47,186 bases of DNA. It comes from Dorea sp. (GTDB lineage: Bacteria; Bacillota_A; Clostridia; Lachnospirales; Lachnospiraceae). The position numbers were made by a program, and so were the translations under genes. Of this stretch, positions 16,420-23,826 are shown in pieces (position 1 is the stretch's first letter; each line of letters begins with the position of its first letter). Under the pieces are notes generated by a model, which saw only the letters and a program-made list of their open reading frames with translations, was not told the DNA's origin and ran no database searches. The stretch is taken from the NCBI GenBank assembly GCA_016295505.1, contig JAEDLC010000003.1, positions 1 through 47,186 on the forward strand. The letters are read 5' to 3'.

Positions 16420-16732
16420 AGCAGATCACCTCCTGTCTTGCTGCTACAGTCTTTGCATTGGTTAATGAGTGCTCCAGTTCACGGAACAGCGTCGTTACAA
16501 CGCTTGTAAGCTTCTTGTTGTACCAGGCCTTGAAGCCGTAGAGCTCACCGATAGTGCGACCATGGCAGCCAAAGTACTTCTTGACCGAGAGAGAAAACGG
16601 AATCTCATAAAAGCAGGCAGCTTCCTCTCTTCTGTTGCTGTTGTTATAGTAGAACTCGATACGGTCACCGGTGTTATAGATGGTGATGCGGTCGGTGTTC
16701 TGGATTGCGAGTTTTGCATTGAGTTTTTTCAT
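16409..16732 (-). CDS. Hypothetical protein, first gene of envelope operon
   Basis: 107 residues beginning MKKLNAKLAIQNTDRITIYN. The first 45 residues look beta-rich (DRIEFYYNNSNRREEAACFY). A GCHGRTIGELYGFKAWYNKK segment follows, then a helix. Soluble, no known motif. GAGGGAGG lies ahead of the ATG. It is the first gene downstream of the minus-facing GTTTCAAA box in the divergent region, so its promoter is shared back-to-back with the 967-residue gene. Confidence 0.6.
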   Translation of the reverse strand: MKKLNAKLAIQNTDRITIYNTGDRIEFYYNNSNRREEAACFYEIPFSLSVKKYFGCHGRTIGELYGFKAWYNKKLTSVVTTLFRELEHSLTNAKTVAARQEVICYER

Positions 16733-16794
16733 GACTGTTGCCCTCCCTCTGTGCTGTGGTTTTCTTGGTGGTTATATTGAACCACAGAGCAAAA

Positions 16795-16861
16795 GTTTCA
16801 AAGGCAACCGCAATCAGTATCTTCGTACCTTTTCGTCGAAATAACGGGGTTCATTTGAAAC
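16795..16861. promoter_or_regulatory. Divergent promoter with two GTTTCAAA boxes (G)
   Basis: GTTTCAAA stands on the plus strand at 16795-16802 and on the minus strand at 16854-16861, one for each direction. For the minus operon, TTGAAAC near 16795 can act as a -35 with AATATA 17 bases further. For the plus gene, TATAATATT near 16896 is a good -10. Each box therefore lies within the other direction's promoter, suggesting coordinated control. Confidence 0.6.
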
Positions 16862-16955
16862 TTTTTTCTGTTATTTTACAAGTGTTCATGATATAATATT
16901 AAACACGCCTATATCGTTCTGATAACTATAACTACTCTAAATTAAGGAGGTTCAT

Positions 16956-19859
16956 ATGCCCGCTTTGCAAATAACATGGGAAAAAATATTTCCCTCAAAA
17001 ATACAAAACATTCTGATTACGTCCATCGCTGCAAAGGATCCCGATTACCTTCAGAAACATATTCATATCGAAGATAGTCAGACAATAAAATCCGGTGAAA
17101 CAAAATCCAATAAAAAAAGCATACGAAAACAGAAAATTCTTTTTCGTATGCTTATCCCGGAAAGTTATCGCATGATGCCTGACCAGATTGATATGACAGA
17201 TGACATGGTACCCAACCAGTTTTCTCGTTTTTTTAAATATAGTGATAATTATGGTCTTAAGTATTACAAGCGTATAAAAGATCAGATTATCAAAGAAGCC
17301 AAAACTGGCAATTATGACTTTTATTCTCTGCCTTTTATCAAAGCTATAAAAGACAACCTTATGATATTGTTATCTTTTATAGCAGAAGAGGATTTTTCTC
17401 AATATAAAAAAGACATTCTTTCAGTCATAGATGAGATGAATACCTCTAAGAATTCTGTGCTAAAGAATAGATTGTCGGTTTTATCCAATGTGGGATTCGA
17501 CGAAAAGATTACCTGTCTTACAGCCATTGCCTCTGTATGGGCATGTTTAGAAGATATATATGATTTAGAGGATCTTTTGCCTTTCATTATACCAAATGAC
17601 AATATTCAAGCCTCCGGTCAAAATTGGATTTCGAAATATGTTGATGATCAAAAGGCACAGGCTGAAAAGCTTTTTGACGAAGCAAAAGAACTCTATTCAA
17701 ATCAAAAATATAAAGAAGCCTCAGAAAAGCTTGAAGCCATTACAAAACACAATTTTGCCGATGACAAAGTACTTGGAGCAGCTTATTTCCAATTGTTTTT
17801 ATGCTATCGAGAGCATAAGGATGCATTTGCGGACACGCTACAAAACAATTCCAATAATGCAGGAAAATACAACTTCAGCAAGCCCAACTTAAGGAATCTA
17901 TTGCAGAGAGCCTGCGATTATGGCAATCCAACTGCTCTTGAACGTTTCCAGGCTGAATATAGCAATGATTTCAGATTGCTACGGCCGATCTCAGAAATAC
18001 ATGGAAAAGCAAGAATTGTTCTTAACTGCATGAATAAATACACAGACGAATTTTTAAAGTCTCTTCCGGTTGAAATGCAGGATGAAAAAGTACAAAAAGA
18101 AATGATTAAGGTTGCTGTAGAGAAAGAAACCTTCATTCAAACACTGCGTAGTTATCCTGATAGTCGTTTTTTACTTTTGGATGATTCTGCCGAAAAAAAT
18201 TTCCAGAATCTGCTTTACATATTAGAGGAAATATTACCTGATAACAAAAAAAAAGCTTCTCTCTCAGACTCATCGCTTAAATGGTATGAAACCGTTGTAT
18301 ATATAAGAGTCCCTGAGGACAAGTATTCGGCCTTAATCGATACAGCTTTAAAACGCCTGAACGATTATACCATCAGAGTATTTATTATTGATGACAATAA
18401 AAGAGTTGCACAGCAACTGTTGTCTAATTGTCCGCTGTTTATGCCAATTGCCAATATTCCTGCTGACAAACTAAACAGCAAACCGGTTACCATCAATTTT
18501 AATATTATCAGCCATGGTAATGAAGAATTAACCGAATGGCTCGTCCGAGAGTCGTTTTGGATGGGATGTTTCCATTATTCCATGCTTACATTAAAAATAA
18601 ATATTATTTCGCCAGATGCCGCTTATATAGAACAATCCCTTCGTTTGAAATGTCCTGGCATCTTCGGAAATGTATCAGGAATAGATGGAACTTCAAAAGT
18701 AGAAATCAATCCAATACCGATTCAAAATACATCTTCCCCCGAGCTTTTCAAGGAACTCGAACTTTTGAATGCTCGCGAGCAAGATGCTTATAATTATTAT
18801 GTTGTAAGCACTGAATCAGATATTGATAATCTTGATTATGCAATTAAAATTCGCGAATGGAATATCCGAAATATCATTACTTCTGGAAAAAGTCCACAGA
18901 AAAGTGATCTCCCTGTTATTGCCTTTTATTGCCAGAATACAGATATCGCCTATTTATCTAACCACCTAGTTGTCCAAACGATCGACTCCGGTAACCAATG
19001 GTTCAATAATTATAATTTGGTATCATTTGGCACATTATATGACAGATACTCCTGGCTTAACATCGACGGTGGATACCTGGAAAAAATGGCACAATCTACT
19101 CATCTGCAATACTCGGGTGTTAAGATTTCTGCGTCTGATAAGGAAACAATTGCAACACTAAAGGATTATTTTTCGAGATGCTACAATCGTGACTCCTCAA
19201 TGGCTGTGGCTCTCTCAATGCCTTACAGACTGTTTCAGACAGAGCCTGATTCAGGAAGTCACATAATCCCAATTGAAAGCTATGAGCAACTGTCATCTGC
19301 CAGCATACAGACCATGGCTGATTTATTCAAAAAAGCTATCGAATCCAACGATAATGAAAACTCACTATTAAGATATGAGCACTCTCGCTGGTTGCGATGG
19401 GCAATATCTCGTGGTTGGCAGGCAGCAACCCCAAATGAAGTACTGGCCTATATGAAAGCGGGAAATCCAAAACATCAGTTATATGTTGCCCGCATGCATG
19501 GCTGTATTACCTCATTGGGAAATCTGCAAAATCTTTCAGAAGCCATGAAAGACTATGCCACTTGTGAAGCTGACAACAATAATTGGAATCGATATGCCGC
19601 AAAAAGAGAACCCATTTACTCTGAAACCGACAAGCGTGTTATCATGCACGAGATTGATTCTGAATGCGGAGCTAAAAGTGATAAAAGAAAAGCTCGCAAG
19701 GACAAAAATATAGATATGGATAGACAGTATATCTTGGGCTACAACTATACCGCAAAGGATTTCGTTGCAATAGACAAATCCAACATCAAACAAACCGGTG
19801 ATATTATAACCCTTGCATGGTTTCCTGATAATATACGCGATAACTCGAAGAACTTATAA
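16956..19859 (+). CDS. Large multidomain protein with C-terminal RyR-like domain
   Basis: 967 residues, the only long plus-strand gene in the core, and visibly more A/T-rich than its neighbours. The N-terminal about 220 residues are helical. Residues about 235-300 look TPR-like (AEKLFDEAKELYSNQKYKEA). Residues about 440-720 contain Rossmann-like strands in TrkA-N style (YTIRVFIIDDNKRVAQQLL; LPVIAFYCQNTDIAYLSNHL). Near the end, LLRYEHSRWLRWAISRGWQ carries the EHxRW signature of RyR-like domains. RyR-like domains occur in bacterial conflict and signalling proteins and are thought to bind ligands. No signal or membrane segment is evident. AAGGAGG precedes the ATG. It is probably a sensor or regulator for the system, but the function is unknown. 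Confidence 0.65.
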   Translation: MPALQITWEKIFPSKIQNILITSIAAKDPDYLQKHIHIEDSQTIKSGETKSNKKSIRKQKILFRMLIPESYRMMPDQIDMTDDMVPNQFSRFFKYSDNYGLKYYKRIKDQIIKEAKTGNYDFYSLPFIKAIKDNLMILLSFIAEEDFSQYKKDILSVIDEMNTSKNSVLKNRLSVLSNVGFDEKITCLTAIASVWACLEDIYDLEDLLPFIIPNDNIQASGQNWISKYVDDQKAQAEKLFDEAKELYSNQKYKEASEKLEAITKHNFADDKVLGAAYFQLFLCYREHKDAFADTLQNNSNNAGKYNFSKPNLRNLLQRACDYGNPTALERFQAEYSNDFRLLRPISEIHGKARIVLNCMNKYTDEFLKSLPVEMQDEKVQKEMIKVAVEKETFIQTLRSYPDSRFLLLDDSAEKNFQNLLYILEEILPDNKKKASLSDSSLKWYETVVYIRVPEDKYSALIDTALKRLNDYTIRVFIIDDNKRVAQQLLSNCPLFMPIANIPADKLNSKPVTINFNIISHGNEELTEWLVRESFWMGCFHYSMLTLKINIISPDAAYIEQSLRLKCPGIFGNVSGIDGTSKVEINPIPIQNTSSPELFKELELLNAREQDAYNYYVVSTESDIDNLDYAIKIREWNIRNIITSGKSPQKSDLPVIAFYCQNTDIAYLSNHLVVQTIDSGNQWFNNYNLVSFGTLYDRYSWLNIDGGYLEKMAQSTHLQYSGVKISASDKETIATLKDYFSRCYNRDSSMAVALSMPYRLFQTEPDSGSHIIPIESYEQLSSASIQTMADLFKKAIESNDNENSLLRYEHSRWLRWAISRGWQAATPNEVLAYMKAGNPKHQLYVARMHGCITSLGNLQNLSEAMKDYATCEADNNNWNRYAAKREPIYSETDKRVIMHEIDSECGAKSDKRKARKDKNIDMDRQYILGYNYTAKDFVAIDKSNIKQTGDIITLAWFPDNIRDNSKNL

Positions 19860-19886
19860 TTCAAAATAAATTCCTACGTTCAATAA

Positions 19887-19934
19887 GAATGAGCGGCAGA
19901 TGTTCTCTCTCTAATAGATCACTGCCGCTCATTC
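19887..19934. terminator. Strong hairpin between convergent genes
   Basis: GAATGAGCGGCAG (19887-19899) pairs perfectly over 13 bases with CTGCCGCTCATTC (19922-19934). It lies 28 bases after the stop of the plus-strand gene and downstream of the minus-strand Ro transcript, so it can serve both. The following T-rich tract on the plus strand is only moderate. Confidence 0.65.
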
Positions 19935-19970
19935 ACTTCTTCTTGCACACTGGTGATTATACAATCTGAA

Positions 19971-20084
19971 TTAATCTTCACCTGTTCTTACGTCAATCTT
20001 CCTATGAGCCATTACAAAACGATGTCCGCCTCTCCGCTTTTCTAAATTTGTATAGTTCCCTCCGTCCCAGGATCTGCTGATCAC
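19971..20084 (-). CDS. Possible 37-residue protein downstream of Ro
   Basis: The minus frame from a GTG at 20084 reads ISRSWDGGNYTNLEKRRGGH and ends KIDVRTGED. It is basic and Gly-rich and follows the Ro gene by about 30 bases. A perfect AAGGAGGTGATC overlaps the GTG, so the exact start is unclear. The same AAGGAGGTGATCAGCAG follows the decayed Ro copy near 3970-3990, where the frame stops after eight codons. Conservation of the binding site suggests that a small gene was here. Confidence 0.4.
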   Translation of the reverse strand: MISRSWDGGNYTNLEKRRGGHRFVMAHRKIDVRTGED

Positions 20085-20113
20085 CTCCTTATTCTCGGGA
20101 ACGTAGCTCTATG

Positions 20114-21649
20114 TTATGCAGTTTTCTCGGATTTGTTGTAGTTTTCCACCTCCTTTACCAGGCTTCCCATCCCTGCTTCCGCAAGGTTAATGAACGCAAG
20201 TACACGGTCGCTCCAGCCTGCAATGAGGTTAAAGTGTGCGCCGCAGAACTGCTGTGTACCATAGCCCTGAAGATCTACGCCATGCACCCAGAAGTCTTTG
20301 TTGTACTTGCTGCGGTATTTGTCCACAAGCCCCTGGATGGTGATTTCAAGGCCACGATTGCACTCGTTGTCAGAGAAATAGATGATTCTGTCAAACGGCT
20401 TGAAGCGCTTGCCCTTATCAACCTCCAATGCATATTCCATCGGAAGTGAAAGGTCCGTGCCGCCGCCTGCAAATGAGTTCTGTAATGCGATTTCAAGAAC
20501 AGAATCATACTTGCCATAGTTTGCAATACGATATCCTCTCTCTTCGCTGTCTTTATACATGGATTCCGGAAATTTCATTCCGCGTCGTCTGTAATATTCA
20601 CGATAGAGGGTCTTCGATGCTTCAAAGTAGCATACCGTTGCATCTTCACAAAGCTTGTTTGCCATCGCCCCGAGTAAAGAAGCGATATCAGAGCAGCGGA
20701 TGTCGCTCTTTGCAGAAATCCGGGAGCTCATTGAACCGGATATATCAACGGCGATAAGTGTTCTTCCCTTGATTTTCTCCATGTTATCAACCGAAGCGGT
20801 AACTGCGCTCTCAAGAGCACGGTGAATCTCGTCGGTCATGAGTCCTTCCTTCTCAAGCATGCGATAAGCGCTGAAGAAACGGAACGGAAGCTGCTTCGAC
20901 TTCTTCACCTGAATCGAATCAGAAAGTATCGCAAGCACCGGAGTGATATCCGTACCGGACTTAATAATGTTGCGAAGGTTACGAAGCAATGCCATGTAGC
21001 CAACTCTGCCAGATGCGATAAGCTCGTCCCAGACTTCCTTCGTATTTCCGCGTGCTGAAAGCTCTGTTTCCCAGGTATACGGAGTCTCAAGGGTGTCATT
21101 TAAGATCTTACCAAAGAGTTCCTCAACCTCTTTGGACTTGGGATTCGGATGCGCGATACGGAGAATATCGCGGAACTTCATCTCTTTGCAGCCGCCATTA
21201 TATTTTGCGAGCTGATACTCATCAAAGTTCTGAATCGTCTCAGCCACCCCGCGTTTTAAAGCGTTCGGGAACGGTTTGCCATACATATTCTTGTAACAGG
21301 CCATGATCTCCGTCATGTCATCCGGGCGCTTAACAACGCTGCGAACGGTCTGTCGGGTATATGCAGATGCCTCACGTGCGATTACGACAGTAAGCACATG
21401 GCTTACAGAACGCATATTGAAGACCTCTCGTGCAAAGCAGGCAAGGTTGCTGACAAACTCCGGATGCTTCTTACAGAGTTCTGTTGCAAGCTGAATGATT
21501 TCGTTATCCGTGGATCCGTAGTATTTTTCCTCACCAAACATGGTGGTAACTACTGCTGTCATAAGCTGTTCCTTCTTACTCATGCGGTATGCTGCATGAC
21601 CGGAACGGTTTTCGGTTTTGATTGTGTTGGTTGTGTTGAACTTAGCCAT
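20114..21649 (-). CDS. rsr: Ro/TROVE protein (Ro60 orthologue, Rsr)
   Basis: 511 residues. The N-terminal about 320 form the TROVE HEAT-like ring (EQLMTAVVTTMFGEEKYYGS; CFAREVFNMRSVSHVLTVV; GYMALLRNLRNIIKSGTD). The C-terminal vWA domain has the MIDAS motif DISGSMSS (after GRTLIAV) and closes with FIYFSD-like and WVHGVDLQGYGTQQF strands. Ro proteins bind Y RNAs on the ring's outer face and misfolded RNA ends through the ring; in bacteria they pair with exonucleases such as PNPase. Start: ATG at 21649 with GGAGGTG; an in-frame extension to 21739 would run into the Y RNA and is rejected. Two Y RNAs and a hammerhead ribozyme lie directly upstream. Confidence 0.95.
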   Translation of the reverse strand: MAKFNTTNTIKTENRSGHAAYRMSKKEQLMTAVVTTMFGEEKYYGSTDNEIIQLATELCKKHPEFVSNLACFAREVFNMRSVSHVLTVVIAREASAYTRQTVRSVVKRPDDMTEIMACYKNMYGKPFPNALKRGVAETIQNFDEYQLAKYNGGCKEMKFRDILRIAHPNPKSKEVEELFGKILNDTLETPYTWETELSARGNTKEVWDELIASGRVGYMALLRNLRNIIKSGTDITPVLAILSDSIQVKKSKQLPFRFFSAYRMLEKEGLMTDEIHRALESAVTASVDNMEKIKGRTLIAVDISGSMSSRISAKSDIRCSDIASLLGAMANKLCEDATVCYFEASKTLYREYYRRRGMKFPESMYKDSEERGYRIANYGKYDSVLEIALQNSFAGGGTDLSLPMEYALEVDKGKRFKPFDRIIYFSDNECNRGLEITIQGLVDKYRSKYNKDFWVHGVDLQGYGTQQFCGAHFNLIAGWSDRVLAFINLAEAGMGSLVKEVENYNKSEKTA

Positions 21650-21704
21650 TTGGGCACCTCCATCTTTCTTAAGTGTATGGGGAAATATGTGACTATTTAT
21701 ATAA

Positions 21705-21848
21705 ATAACATGCAGAGAATAGGCGATAACAGTAAACATAGTGCTTTCCCATTAAGCTACAGAACAGCTATGCTGTCCCAGTGGGATTCGAACCCACATC
21801 CCTCGAAACCGGAAGTCGAAGTAACTGCCATCTGCACTGCTACATGAT
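21705..21848 (-). ncRNA. yrlA: YrlA-type Y RNA (promoter-distal copy)
   Basis: Minus strand, 5' to 3': GCAGAUGGCAGUUAC strand of the Ro-binding stem, a CUUCGA/UCGAGG stem-loop, T-arm GUGGG-UUCGAAU-CCCAC, acceptor-like stem GGACAGC/GCUGUUC closed by AUA, D-arm GUAGCUUAAUGG...AAAGCAC, then UUUACUGUUAUCGCC and UCUGCAU closing the outer stem. The T-arm precedes the D-arm, and the acceptor is closed by a loop, as in the permuted tRNA-like module of bacterial YrlA RNAs. It ends about 55 bases before the Ro start codon. Confidence 0.85.
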
Positions 21849-21904
21849 ATTTAACTTTTCAAATGAAACTGCCGAACCGGTGGATCACTCAGCACGGCAT
21901 CCTC

Positions 21905-22052
21905 TATAACCACATATAAGAGAATGGGCGATAACAGAAAACAAAGCGCTCGACCGTTAAGCTACGAAACAGTTCAACTGTCCCGGTGGGATTCGAACCC
22001 ACACCTCTCGATAACCAGACTCGAAGTAACTGTTATCTGCACTGCCTATATG
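21905..22052 (-). ncRNA. yrlA: YrlA-type Y RNA (promoter-proximal copy)
   Basis: Same architecture as the neighbouring copy. The T-arm is GUGGG-UUCGAAU-CCCAC, the acceptor-like stem GGGACAGU/ACUGUUUC closed by UGA, and the D-arm has the loop UUAACGGUCGA with the GG expected to contact the T-loop. The outer stem strands are GCAGAUAACAGUUAC and UCUGUUAUCGCCC. Base changes from the other copies are mostly in loops or preserve pairs. It begins 25 bases after the hammerhead, so the ribozyme would define the 5' end of this precursor. Confidence 0.85.
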
Positions 22053-22076
22053 TAATTACCAATGTATCCAATGTGT

Positions 22077-22134
22077 CTGTGCTTTCGTCTTAATCTTCCA
22101 AGACTCATCAGAGGCGTTCATTGCCTGAGCACAA
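22077..22134 (-). ncRNA. Type III hammerhead ribozyme
   Basis: Every core element is in place on the minus strand: stem III UUGUGC/GCACAG (22129-22134 with 22077-22082), triplet CUC with cleavage between 22127 and 22126, stem I AGGC/GCCU with a seven-base loop (22112-22126), CUGAUGA (22105-22111), stem II GUCUU/AAGAC (22087-22104), GAAA (22083-22086). Stem III is open-ended, making it type III. Self-cleavage would leave a 5'-hydroxyl on the downstream RNA carrying the Y RNAs and Ro message. Confidence 0.88.
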
Positions 22135-22155
22135 TGCACTTCGGAAGGGGTTCCA

Positions 22156-22204
22156 CCGGATCGTGCACTATCCGGCTTCACCACGCAGCGTTGCGCACCG
22201 CAGC
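22156..22204 (-). other. Conserved double-hairpin leader (copy 1)
   Basis: Minus strand hairpins GCUGCG/CGCUGC with one U-U mismatch (22185-22204) and CCGGAU/AUCCGG (22156-22175) lie directly upstream of the hammerhead. The pair recurs at 4573-4621 with a compensating change in the first stem. The CCGGAU stem superficially resembles group II domain 5 but lacks its GNRA loop. Role unknown. Confidence 0.5.
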
Positions 22205-22221
22205 ACCTCCCTTCGTACTGC

Positions 22222-22248
22222 CCTGTCTCTTTGGGCGGGTGAGACAGG
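22222..22248 (-). other. Stem-loop in Ro-module leader
   Basis: CCTGTCTC pairs with GAGACAGG over eight bases with an 11-base loop. It lies between the eight-codon leader ORF and the double hairpin. No U-run follows, so a plain terminator is unlikely; an attenuation or stability element is possible. Confidence 0.4.
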
Positions 22249-22258
22249 ATACCCTGCT

Positions 22259-22285
22259 TCATTGAATAAATCCTGACCAGTACAT
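22259..22285 (-). CDS. Eight-codon leader peptide
   Basis: ATG at 22285 encodes MYWSGFIQ then stop. An unusually strong binding site, AAAGGAGGTGATC, sits two bases ahead. It lies just after promoter box B and ahead of the structured RNAs, like a leader whose translation could influence folding or stability downstream. It could also be a by-product of an RNA-stabilising Shine-Dalgarno. Confidence 0.35.
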   Translation of the reverse strand: MYWSGFIQ

Positions 22286-22329
22286 CCGATCACCTCCTTT
22301 CGATGATTTAATATTAAACCCTTATTTCT

Positions 22330-22377
22330 GTTTCAACATCTGCGGCATCCCACTGGAACTGAAACTGTCTTTGAAAC
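22330..22377 (-). promoter_or_regulatory. GTTTCAAA promoter box B (Ro module)
   Basis: Minus strand: GTTTCAAA (22370-22377), GTTTCAG 12 bases later, TTGAAAC (22330-22336) 41 bases after the first, then TATTAA 17 bases beyond as a likely -10. The layout matches box A exactly. The transcript would contain the leader peptide, hairpins, hammerhead, two Y RNAs and Ro. Confidence 0.65.
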
Positions 22378-22413
22378 TTTTGTAACACATTTCTGATCAA
22401 ATCATGCCTACTG

Positions 22414-23826
22414 TCAGGCCCCGGCAGGAAGAGCTGTCTCCTCCTCCGGTACGATCGTTATGACAATATTTTCGATATCACCTGACAGTGTAACCCTGCG
22501 GCCTTTGTATCGGCCAATATTGCGATCATACACAGTTGCTGCTGTGATTGCCTCCCTCACAGCGTCCCTGACGCCTCTGGCGCCATAGTTGCTGTGCTGT
22601 TCTTTCAGCTGCACCATCAGTTCCTCGTCCATATGCTCAAGTTCCATCTCGTAATTCTGCAGCTCTTCCACCACAAATTTGCTGACAATGTCTGTAAGCG
22701 CATCTACGGGAAGTTCACGGAAAGCCAGACAGTTCGTAATCTTGCCGGCGATTTCCGGATGACCGCAGGCCTTAGCGAGAGTGTTTCTGCAAATCTCCTT
22801 CTTTCGGAATGCTGACGCCTCTTCATAAGCCTTCATATCTACCGGAATATTGCTGGTGATAACGAAGATCACATGGCTCAGGTCAATATCCGGTGAATTG
22901 TCTGCAAGGTGAACCACACCGCTGGAAAAGCATTCCATAAGCCCGGTATAGATGCGATCCGTTGCCTTCTCAATCTCGTCCAGCAGGAAAATCTGGTATG
23001 GATTGGAGCGGACAGGCTCAAACACTGTAGGATCCTTATAGCCTACATAGGAAGGCGGAGATCCGAAGAATCTGTTGACCGAATGCTCACCAATGAACTC
23101 GTTGAGGGCAATCTGGTGAAACCCATAAGCCTGTCCTGTCAGCTTCTCCAGTGCTCCCGGAAGAGCTTTTCCAACCTCTGTTTTGCCAACACCGGTCGGG
23201 CCAAAGAGAACAATAACCTCAACCTCCGGCTTTTTTCTTCGAAGATTTGCTGAAATCAGTTCACTGATCTTTTTGATAGCTTCGTCCTGTCCGTAAATAT
23301 CACGCTTCAATTCCGCCGCCAGTTCATCCGGCCAGACTGTTTTTGTCTGCTTCTTCTGCTCAAGTTCACGGACTTTATCCTTATCCACGATGCTTTTTGC
23401 ACTGCCTGCTGGTGTCCCCTGCGTCTGCAGCAAAGGTTCTGCAGAATTCACCGGCCGATTCTCGGTCTCCTGTGGATTTTCCTGCACCATATAACTCCAC
23501 ACCTGATTGGTATTGCAGATTGTTACGCTTCCTCCAGCCTCTTCAGGCTTGAATTCGATGATCAAATCTACAGTCGGAACATCCTGCGGCAGGCTGACGC
23601 ACCCTACATCAATACAGGTCTTATCAGCGAAGTTAACATGATAAATCTCCATTTCTTTCTTGCCACGAATACCCTGGAGCATCTTCTTCAGTCCGCTTTT
23701 ACCGTTCATCAAAATGACAGATGTCAAATGAACACGGTCTTCATCGAAGCCAATTACGATACAATCTTTATCTGAATATCTCACGTGAGATTCCCCCTTT
23801 CCTTTTGATAAGTCCATTTCCTGCAT
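22414..23826 (-). CDS. Clp/ClpB-type AAA+ ATPase with novel N-terminal domain
   Basis: 470 residues. The first about 110 (IVIGFDEDRVHLTSVILMNG; VPTVDLIIEF) look like a beta-rich TerD-like or adaptor domain. Residues about 170-470 are a Clp-type AAA+ module: Walker A GPTGVGKT, pore-type segment FFGSPPSYVGYKD, Walker B IFLLDEIEKA, sensor 1 VIFVITSN and a C-terminal small domain with SNYGARGVRDAVRE. It resembles the second ATPase ring of ClpB/ClpA and would unfold proteins, possibly for the element's ClpP. The first ATG (23826) lacks a clear binding site; a GTG at 23784 preceded by AAAGGGGGAATC is a strong alternative start. It overlaps the YARHG gene end closely. Confidence 0.85.
   Translation of the reverse strand: MQEMDLSKGKGESHVRYSDKDCIVIGFDEDRVHLTSVILMNGKSGLKKMLQGIRGKKEMEIYHVNFADKTCIDVGCVSLPQDVPTVDLIIEFKPEEAGGSVTICNTNQVWSYMVQENPQETENRPVNSAEPLLQTQGTPAGSAKSIVDKDKVRELEQKKQTKTVWPDELAAELKRDIYGQDEAIKKISELISANLRRKKPEVEVIVLFGPTGVGKTEVGKALPGALEKLTGQAYGFHQIALNEFIGEHSVNRFFGSPPSYVGYKDPTVFEPVRSNPYQIFLLDEIEKATDRIYTGLMECFSSGVVHLADNSPDIDLSHVIFVITSNIPVDMKAYEEASAFRKKEICRNTLAKACGHPEIAGKITNCLAFRELPVDALTDIVSKFVVEELQNYEMELEHMDEELMVQLKEQHSNYGARGVRDAVREAITAATVYDRNIGRYKGRRVTLSGDIENIVITIVPEEETALPAGA

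Noticed and set aside
21650..21739. N-terminal extension of the Ro protein to 21739
   Set aside because: The extra 30 codons lie in the Y RNA 3' strand and leader, and a much better ribosome binding site precedes the ATG at 21649.
21781..21800. T-arm sequence suggesting an ordinary tRNA gene (also near 4408 and 21985)
   Set aside because: No 5' acceptor strand or anticodon arm exists in the normal order; the T-arm comes before the D-arm and the acceptor is loop-closed, which fits a Y RNA.
22156..22185. Group II intron domain V in the Ro leader
   Set aside because: GCCGGAU/AUCCGG resembles a domain V stem, but the loop is not GNRA, the bulge is missing and no domain VI follows.
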